In this document: positions 27,862-32,285 of the stretch, piece after piece
Numbering within the stretch: position 1 is the stretch's first letter
Layout: each line of letters starts with the position of its first letter
Assembly (NCBI RefSeq): GCF_000497445.1
Contig: NZ_CM002285.1
Location: forward strand, 7,824,322-7,856,606
Length of the DNA stretch: 32,285 nt
Reading direction: 5' to 3'
From: Streptomyces roseochromogenus subsp. oscitans DS 12.976
GTDB taxonomy: Bacteria; Actinomycetota; Actinomycetes; Streptomycetales; Streptomycetaceae
Notes under the pieces: generated by a model
Told to the model about the DNA's origin: nothing
The model's database searches: none
What the model saw: only the letters and a program-made list of their open reading frames with translations
Translations under genes and position numbers: made by a program

Positions 27862-28795
27862 AGGAGCGCTGCGGCAGGGTCGCTTCCAGGGCCGCGGCCA
27901 GCTCGGCGACCGTGGGCCGCGCCGCCGGGTCGGCCCGCAGACAGGCGTCGACGGCGGCGGCGAGCGCGGGCGGCAGCCGCCTCCGGGACGCGATGGGCGG
28001 GGCCGCCTTCTCTGCCTGCGGATACCGGTCCTTCATCCGCGGATGCCGGTCGTCCGTCTGTGGACACCGGTCGTTCGCCTGCGAGGAGGAGCCGCCCATG
28101 CCCTCGCCGCCCTCGTCGGACTCCGCTCCGGTCGCGCCGCAGTCGAAAGGCACGTCACCGCACGCGACCTCGTACAACGTGACGCCGATGCCCCACACGT
28201 CGGCGGCGGCCGTGAGCGGATCGCCCCGGGCCTGCTCCGGAGCGAGGTAGCAGCACGTGCCCAGCCCGGCGGGCGCCGGTCCGGGCGGCCGGGCGACGCT
28301 CAGGTCCAGCACCTTGGCATGCCCGCGCTCCACCACCACGTTGGCCGGTTTGAGGTCCAGGTGCAGCAGACCCCGGCCGTGCAGATAGTGGACCGCCGAA
28401 CACAACTGCACGCCGAGGAGCGCCACATCGGTAGCCGCCGGCCGGCGCCGCAGCCGGTGCACGAGGTGGGACAGCGTCTCACCGGTCAGTGTCTCCAGGA
28501 TCACGAGCGGCTCGGGCGACGTGACGGTCTCGTACCCACGGACCAGGTGCGGATGGCTGAACTCCTGCAGCAACCGGCCCTCCCGCAGCAGCCGCTCGCC
28601 GAGCTGCCCCTCGCCCCGCCGGTCCGGTCGCACCACCTTGATCACGCACCGGCAGGCCCGTTCCGCACTCCACGCGTCGTACACATCGAGCCAGCCCGTG
28701 CGGGTCAGATGCCCGAGGATCTCGTACCCTCGCGCCGGCTCCGCGCCCGGCGCGAGGGGCGCGGGGCCGTTCCCGCCCGCCACCGCGGCGCTCAT
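27860..28795 (-). CDS. Soluble serine/threonine protein kinase linked to an ABC exporter
   Basis: A 311-residue Hanks-type kinase with catalytic residues in place: VIKVV (Lys53), a helix-C Glu near 72, HLDLKPANVVV (Asp147, Lys149, Asn152), VLDLSVARP (Asp164, with DLS instead of DFG) and CYLAPEQARGD. The Gly-rich loop is poor (LGHLTRTGWLDVYDAW). There is no membrane helix or sensor domain, unlike PknB types. A Ser/Asp/Pro insert (220-268) before the last lobe carries three 7-residue repeats. Its ATG 28795 overlaps the ABC transporter stop (ATGA), so it is cotranslated with the exporter. It may phosphorylate the exporter or the His-rich peptide (inference). Confidence 0.88.
   Translation of the reverse strand: MSAAVAGGNGPAPLAPGAEPARGYEILGHLTRTGWLDVYDAWSAERACRCVIKVVRPDRRGEGQLGERLLREGRLLQEFSHPHLVRGYETVTSPEPLVILETLTGETLSHLVHRLRRRPAATDVALLGVQLCSAVHYLHGRGLLHLDLKPANVVVERGHAKVLDLSVARPPGPAPAGLGTCCYLAPEQARGDPLTAAADVWGIGVTLYEVACGDVPFDCGATGAESDEGGEGMGGSSSQANDRCPQTDDRHPRMKDRYPQAEKAAPPIASRRRLPPALAAAVDACLRADPAARPTVAELAAALEATLPQRS
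28020..28082 (-). repeat. Three 21-base tandem repeats in the kinase gene
   Basis: Imperfect units 28020-28040, 28041-28061 and 28062-28082 share GGAT/CxCCGGTC. They keep the frame and encode ANDRCPQ, TDDRHPR and MKDRYPQ, a (D)DRxPx unit three times in the insert before the kinase C-lobe. Confidence 0.85.
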
Positions 28796-30606
28796 GACGG
28801 CACCGCGCCCATGCTCAGCCGGTGCAGCCGGGCGTACGTGCCCTGGCCGCGGAGCAGGTCGTCGTGGGCGCCGTCTTCCACGACCCGGCCGTGGTCCAGC
28901 ACCACGATCCGCGTGGCATCGCGCACGGTCAGCAGGTTGTGGGAGATGACGACGGTCGTCCGCCCGGCCATGAGCCGGCGCAGCGGGTCCATGATCCGCC
29001 GGCCCGACCGCACGTCCAGCCCCGTGGTCGGCTCGTCCAGCAGCAGCACGGGCGCGTCCCTGATCATCGCGCGGGCGATCGCCAGCCGCTGGCACTGCCC
29101 GCCGGACAGGGTCCGGCCGCGCTGCCCGACCAGCGTGTCGTAGCCCTCCGGGAGCCGCTCGATGAACTCGTGGGCGTCCGCCGCGCGCGCCGCCGCGACG
29201 ATGTCCGCCTCGCTCGCCCCCGGCCGCCCGTAGGCGATGTTCTCGCGTACCGTGCCGTGGAAGACGAGGGTCTCCTGCAGCACCACCGCGATGTTCTCCC
29301 GTACGTCGCACAGCCTCAGGTCCCGCAGATCGGTGCCGCCGAGCAGGACCGCGCCGCGCTCGGGGTCGTAGAAGCGCAACTGGAGTCTGGCGGCCGTGGA
29401 CTTGCCGGCCCCGCTCGCCCCGACCAGCGCCAGGGTCTCCCCGGGCGCGACATGGAACGACACGTCCGACAGCGCCCAGGAGGATGCGCCGGGGTAGCGG
29501 AACCAGACCCCGTCGAACTCCACCTCGCCCCGCGCCCGGCCGATCCGCCGGGCGCCCGGAGCCTCGACGACCTGCGGCCGCTGGTCCAGCAACTCGATGA
29601 TCCGTTCGGCGGAGGCGGAGGCGGCGTAGAAGGTGGTGCCGAGCCCGGAGAGGCCGTGGACCGGGCCGTACAGCTTGCCGATGAGCGCCAGGAAGACCAG
29701 CAGACCGCCCAGCGTGAGCTGTCCCCGGGCCAGTTGCCAGGTGCCGAGGCCCAGCACCGCGAGGCCGCCGGTCACCTCGATGATCTCGACGACGGGCCCG
29801 TAGACGGCGCGGATCCGGGCCGAGGCCATCGCCGCCCGGAACCTGCCCGCGTTCTCCCGCTCGAACCGGCGCTCCTCCCACTCCTGCCGGTTGTACGCCT
29901 GCACCAGCGCGACATTGCCGAGCACCTCCTCGGCGATCGCGCTGAGCGAGCCGCTGCGGCGCCTGCGCTCCCGCGACGCCGTTTTGAGCAGCCGCGCGAA
30001 GTGCCGCGCGGCAGCCCAGAACAGCGGCACGATCACGAGGGCCAGTAGGGTCAGGTCCCAGCGCAGATAGAACAACAGGCCCAGGAAGAAACCCAGTTGG
30101 ACGACGTAGTAGAGGACATCCGCCACTCCCGAGAGCAGAAACGTCTCGACCGCGTCGACGTCCCCCGTGATGCGGGACAGCACGTCCCCGAGCCGCCGGC
30201 GTTCGAAGAAGCCGAGCGACAGCCCCTGGACATGCCGGAACACCTCGGAGCGCAGCGAGAGCAGAAAGCTCTCGCCGACCCAGGTGGACGTCACCTCGTC
30301 GGCGAACCCGAGCACCCCGGAGCAGACGATGAGTCCCGCGTAGGCCGGTGCGATCCACAGCAGCGGCCGCAGGTCGCGGGGGACGAGCACGCCGTCCACG
30401 ACGGTCTTGAAGAGCCAGATCTCCGCGGCGTCGACGGCCGGTCCGGCCAGGCTGAAGAGCAGAACGGGGACGAGCCAGCGGCGGCCGCCGCGCGTGTACG
30501 GCCAGAACCGCCGGAACACCGCACGCGGCGAGACGGCGGGCGCGGCCGCGACGACGCCGTCGGAGGCCTCGCCCACCGAGAGCAGACGCCGCAGGACGTG
30601 CACCAT
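28792..30606 (-). CDS. ABC exporter half-transporter (membrane plus ATPase)
   Basis: A 604-residue fused exporter. Residues about 40-335 hold six membrane helices, including LVPVLLFSLAGPAVDAAEIW, GLIVCSGVLGF, VLYYVVQLGFFLGLLFY and LTLLALVIVPLFWAA. The ATPase follows with Walker A GASGAGKST (396-404), the signature TLSGGQCQR, Walker B VLLLDEPTTG and the H-loop VISHN. There is no C39 peptidase domain, so it would not trim a leader peptide. It should work as a homodimer because no second half is nearby. GAGGAA stands upstream of ATG 30606. It lies 75 bases after the His-rich peptide gene and overlaps the kinase gene. The substrate is unknown. Confidence 0.95.
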   Translation of the reverse strand: MVHVLRRLLSVGEASDGVVAAAPAVSPRAVFRRFWPYTRGGRRWLVPVLLFSLAGPAVDAAEIWLFKTVVDGVLVPRDLRPLLWIAPAYAGLIVCSGVLGFADEVTSTWVGESFLLSLRSEVFRHVQGLSLGFFERRRLGDVLSRITGDVDAVETFLLSGVADVLYYVVQLGFFLGLLFYLRWDLTLLALVIVPLFWAAARHFARLLKTASRERRRRSGSLSAIAEEVLGNVALVQAYNRQEWEERRFERENAGRFRAAMASARIRAVYGPVVEIIEVTGGLAVLGLGTWQLARGQLTLGGLLVFLALIGKLYGPVHGLSGLGTTFYAASASAERIIELLDQRPQVVEAPGARRIGRARGEVEFDGVWFRYPGASSWALSDVSFHVAPGETLALVGASGAGKSTAARLQLRFYDPERGAVLLGGTDLRDLRLCDVRENIAVVLQETLVFHGTVRENIAYGRPGASEADIVAAARAADAHEFIERLPEGYDTLVGQRGRTLSGGQCQRLAIARAMIRDAPVLLLDEPTTGLDVRSGRRIMDPLRRLMAGRTTVVISHNLLTVRDATRIVVLDHGRVVEDGAHDDLLRGQGTYARLHRLSMGAVPS

Positions 30607-30681
30607 GGGACGCGTTCCTCGGGGGCCGGCGGAGCGGACCGGGTCCTCCGGTCACCGGTCCGCTCAGCCCTGATGTGCGAT

Positions 30682-30855
30682 TCAGAAGTCATCGCGGCCG
30701 TGGCGGTCGCCGTGGTCGTGGCGGTCGCCGTGGTCGTGATCGTGGCGGTGCCCGTGCCGGTGGCCGTGGTCACTGTGGTCGCCGTGGTCGTGATGCGACG
30801 TGTGCCTCCGGTGGTCATGGCGGCTGGCCGGCACAAGACTGACGAAGATAGCCAT
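30682..30855 (-). CDS. 57-residue histidine/aspartate-rich peptide
   Basis: The peptide begins MAIFVSLVPASR, a short nonpolar lead, and then turns into runs of HDH, HGH, GDRHDH and GDRHGR up to a final DDF. Seventeen of 57 residues are His, and Asp, Gly and Arg make up most of the rest; there is no Cys. GGAGG lies six bases before ATG 30855, as good a ribosome site as any in the window, which argues that it is a real gene in spite of its simple sequence. Such peptides bind Zn, Ni, Co or Cu. It is too short for a standard Sec signal. It leads the group peptide-ABC exporter-kinase. I do not recognise a named family. Confidence 0.75.
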   Translation of the reverse strand: MAIFVSLVPASRHDHRRHTSHHDHGDHSDHGHRHGHRHDHDHGDRHDHGDRHGRDDF

Positions 30856-30876
30856 TCCGTTCCTCCCGAAACTTGC

Positions 30877-30905
30877 TGTATATGGGATACGTCCCGGAGC
30901 GGAAA
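30877..30905 (-). promoter_or_regulatory. Possible promoter of the His-rich peptide operon
   Basis: On the minus strand TTTCCG (30905-30900), 17 bases and TATACA (30882-30877) form a modest promoter starting about 15 bases before the peptide start. The spacer contains GGGA-N4-TCCC (30884-30895), an inverted repeat well placed for a repressor or a metal sensor. Confidence 0.4.
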
Positions 30906-30933
30906 CGGGATGGCTCTCCGGCGAAAAAAGCCG

Positions 30934-30993
30934 CTCGAAAAACTCACTCGAAAAACTCACTCGAAAAACGCGGTCGAAAAACGCGCTCGAACG
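30934..30993 (-). repeat. 4.6 copies of a 13-base tandem repeat
   Basis: Units (plus strand) CTCGAAAAACTCA, CTCGAAAAACTCA, CTCGAAAAACGCG, GTCGAAAAACGCG and a partial CTCGAACG run without gaps. On the minus strand they give four TTTTTCGA tracts between ApbE and the His-rich peptide gene, with self-pairing CGCG before T5 runs, so they may stop transcription coming from ApbE. The A5 tracts recur every 13 bases, slightly longer than one helical turn. Confidence 0.95.
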
Positions 30994-31002
30994 AAATCGC
31001 TG

Positions 31003-31806
31003 TCAGCCCAGCCTCGCCGCCAGCCCCCCGGTGCACCGCACCTCGTCGCCCGCGGTGATCAGCAGGCCCTCCACGTCCGGCAGGGACTCCAGCCAGGCCA
31101 GCCCCGCCCGCGAGCCCATCGCGAACGCCGCCGTGGCCCAGCAGTCCACCCATGTCAGCCGCGGCCCCACCACCGTCACGGCGACCAGATCCGTCACCGC
31201 CGACTTCCCCGTCCGCGGATCCACGATGTGCGCACCCCGCTCGGCCGTACCCGAGGTCGCCACCGACAGCTCGGACACCCCCGCCGCCGAGATCACCGCC
31301 GCCAGCCCGCCCGGCCGGAGCGGATCGGCCACCCCCACCCGCCACGGCCGCTGCTGCTCCGGCGAACCGAGCAACTGGACGTCCCCGCCCCCGTTGACGC
31401 TCACCCCGCACACCCCGGCCACCCCCGCCAGCAGCCGCGCCGCCCGCTCGGCGGCCCAGCCCTTGACGATGCCGGTGGGATCCAGCGAGCCCCGATAGCG
31501 GCTGCTGAACCAGCCCTCGCTCACCCGCTCCGCCTCCGCCGCGAGCTCCAGCACCTCGGCCACCTCGGGCGCGCACCGGTCCACGGCCAACTCGCCCCGC
31601 GCCAGCCGCGACACCTCGCTGTCCTCGCGGTAGGTGCTGAAGACCGCGTCCGCCGCGTGCAGACCCGCGACCGCCTCGGCCAGGGACTCGCGCACCGCAC
31701 GGGGTTCCCCGCCGCGGACGTCGAAGGAGAAGACCGTCCCCATGACCTCCTCCGCATGACGCACCGCGGCGGGAGCTTCGGCCGGCTCGGCCACCGTGTC
31801 AGCCAC
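31003..31806 (-). CDS. apbE: FAD:protein FMN transferase
   Basis: A 267-residue enzyme that splits FAD and joins FMN to a threonine of a target protein. EEVMGTVFSFDV (the MGT motif), DAVFSTYREDSEVSRL, DPTGIVKGWAAERAA, VNGGGDVQLLG and TSGTAERGAHIVDPRTGK are family signatures, and the metal-binding DxxxT/S part TWVDCWATAAFAMG is present. No lipoprotein signal is seen, so it works in the cytoplasm or is moved with its target. Start GTG 31806 overlaps the upstream gene stop by eight bases. ATG 31743, after GGAGGAGG, is an alternative but would remove residues before MGT. Its target should be the FMN-binding protein next to it. Confidence 0.94.
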   Translation of the reverse strand: MADTVAEPAEAPAAVRHAEEVMGTVFSFDVRGGEPRAVRESLAEAVAGLHAADAVFSTYREDSEVSRLARGELAVDRCAPEVAEVLELAAEAERVSEGWFSSRYRGSLDPTGIVKGWAAERAARLLAGVAGVCGVSVNGGGDVQLLGSPEQQRPWRVGVADPLRPGGLAAVISAAGVSELSVATSGTAERGAHIVDPRTGKSAVTDLVAVTVVGPRLTWVDCWATAAFAMGSRAGLAWLESLPDVEGLLITAGDEVRCTGGLAARLG

Positions 31807-32285
31807 CGGCCTGGTCCAGCGCCGACTGCAGGGACTGCCGGTAGCCGGTGCTGGTGTAGGTGGCGCCGGAGACGGCGTCGATGTGCGCGCTGCCGGCCGC
31901 TACGGCCTCCTGGTTGAGCTTGGGGACGGCCATCGCGGTCTTCTGGTCGCTGAGTCCGCCCTTGGGCGCCTGGACGGCCTCCGCCTTGGTGATCTTGCCG
32001 GCGCTGACCGTGATCCGTACCTGGACCGGGCCGTACTGGGTCTGCGCGACCTGCCCGGTCACCGTACGAGCCTGAGCAGAACCGGACGACGAGGAGCCAC
32101 CGGAGGAGGAGCCGCCGGAGGAAGACCCCGGGGAAGCCTTCATCCTGTCCAGCGCCGACTGCAGCGACTTCTTGTAGCCGTTGCTCGTGTACGTCGCCCC
32201 GGACACCGCGTCGATCTGCGCGCTCTGCGGCGCTACGGCCTCCTGGTTGAGCTTGGGGACGGCCATCGCGGTCTTCTGGTCGCTG
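31799..32285 (-). CDS. Tandem FMN-binding domain protein (5' part outside window)
   Basis: The last 161 codons of a flavoprotein; the front lies beyond the window end. Two FMN-binding domains are seen, each ending in DAVSGATYTS, where the Thr of SGAT (codons near 32194 and 31861) is the site at which ApbE links FMN. A Ser/Gly linker (PGSSSGGSSSGGSSSSGSAQ) joins them. The repeat period is 111 residues. Such proteins carry electrons across or outside the membrane, usually with a membrane ferric-reductase-like partner. It is followed by apbE with an 8-base overlap (GTGGCTGA). Confidence 0.92.
   Translation of the reverse strand, partial: SDQKTAMAVPKLNQEAVAPQSAQIDAVSGATYTSNGYKKSLQSALDRMKASPGSSSGGSSSGGSSSSGSAQARTVTGQVAQTQYGPVQVRITVSAGKITKAEAVQAPKGGLSDQKTAMAVPKLNQEAVAAGSAHIDAVSGATYTSTGYRQSLQSALDQAGG
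31899..31952. repeat. 54-base direct repeat, copy 1
   Basis: Identical base for base to 32232-32285, 333 bases away. It encodes the LSDQKTAMAVPKLNQEAVA part of the second FMN-binding domain. Confidence 0.95.
32232..32285. repeat. 54-base direct repeat, copy 2 (runs to the window edge)
   Basis: Identical to 31899-31952 and cut by the window end, so the identity may go further. It encodes the same part of the first FMN-binding domain. Exact DNA identity points to recent duplication or gene conversion. Confidence 0.95.

Noticed and set aside
30690..30852. Plus-strand open frame of Val/Ala codons over the His-rich peptide gene as a membrane peptide
   Set aside because: It has no ribosome site and starts with a poor context, whereas the minus frame has a perfect one. 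The Val run is the shadow of GTG/CAC codons.

Overview
The window is chromosomal DNA from a high-GC actinomycete, almost certainly a Streptomyces. Codon third positions are nearly all G or C, GTG and TTG starts are common, ribosome sites are GGAGG-type, and the order infC-rpmI-rplT / rRNA methylase / sensor kinase / pheS-pheT ... argC-argJ-argB-argD-argR is the conserved Streptomyces core arrangement. I saw no tRNA, rRNA, CRISPR array, insertion sequence, prophage or integrase.

Layout. (1) 1-2320: the end of an SseB-like gene, a DUF1844 gene on the minus strand, a structured leader with an attenuator-like hairpin, then the translation operon infC (best start is a rare ATC codon), rpmI and rplT, closed by a terminator. 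(2) 2331-8319: an intergenic palindromic element of a type common in Streptomyces, a SpoU/TrmH methyltransferase, a soluble orphan PAS histidine kinase, and pheS-pheT with overlapping stop/start. (3) 8513-14632: a membrane-anchored PP2C/SpoIIE-type phosphatase, an HTH-plus-TPR regulator with a palindrome in its promoter, a Nudix hydrolase, a tiny coiled-coil membrane protein, a 3-hydroxyacyl-CoA dehydrogenase, a Tat-exported GHL10 (DUF187) glycosidase-like protein and a DUF1918 protein. (4) 14651-21348: a DMT (EamA) transporter and a MocR-type PLP regulator whose divergent start codons overlap, a GNAT acetyltransferase, a histidine-phosphatase-fold protein that appears to lack its catalytic histidines, DUF6314, an orphan SufS-like cysteine desulfurase divergent from a CGNR zinc-finger regulator across a repeat-rich operator region, a gene remnant beside a 4 x 16 bp repeat, and a GtrA membrane protein. 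(5) 21352-26354: the arginine operon argCJBD-argR behind a clear promoter overlapped by two ARG-box-like sites. (6) 26416-27826: an ECF sigma factor with a membrane zinc-finger anti-sigma factor. (7) 27860-32285, all on the minus strand: a Ser/Thr kinase, an ABC exporter half-transporter and, upstream of them, a 57-residue peptide with 17 histidines, preceded by a 4.6-copy 13 bp repeat; then ApbE (flavin transferase) and a protein with two tandem FMN-binding domains cut by the window edge.

How the parts work together. The arg genes form the cyclic ornithine/arginine pathway under ArgR control. ApbE should attach FMN to threonines of the SGATYTS motifs of its neighbour. The sigma/anti-sigma pair is a self-contained stress switch. 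The most novel-looking unit is the His/Asp-rich peptide with ABC exporter and soluble kinase (27860-30855). It could be a metal-binding or exported-peptide system; this is inference from gene content and spacing only.
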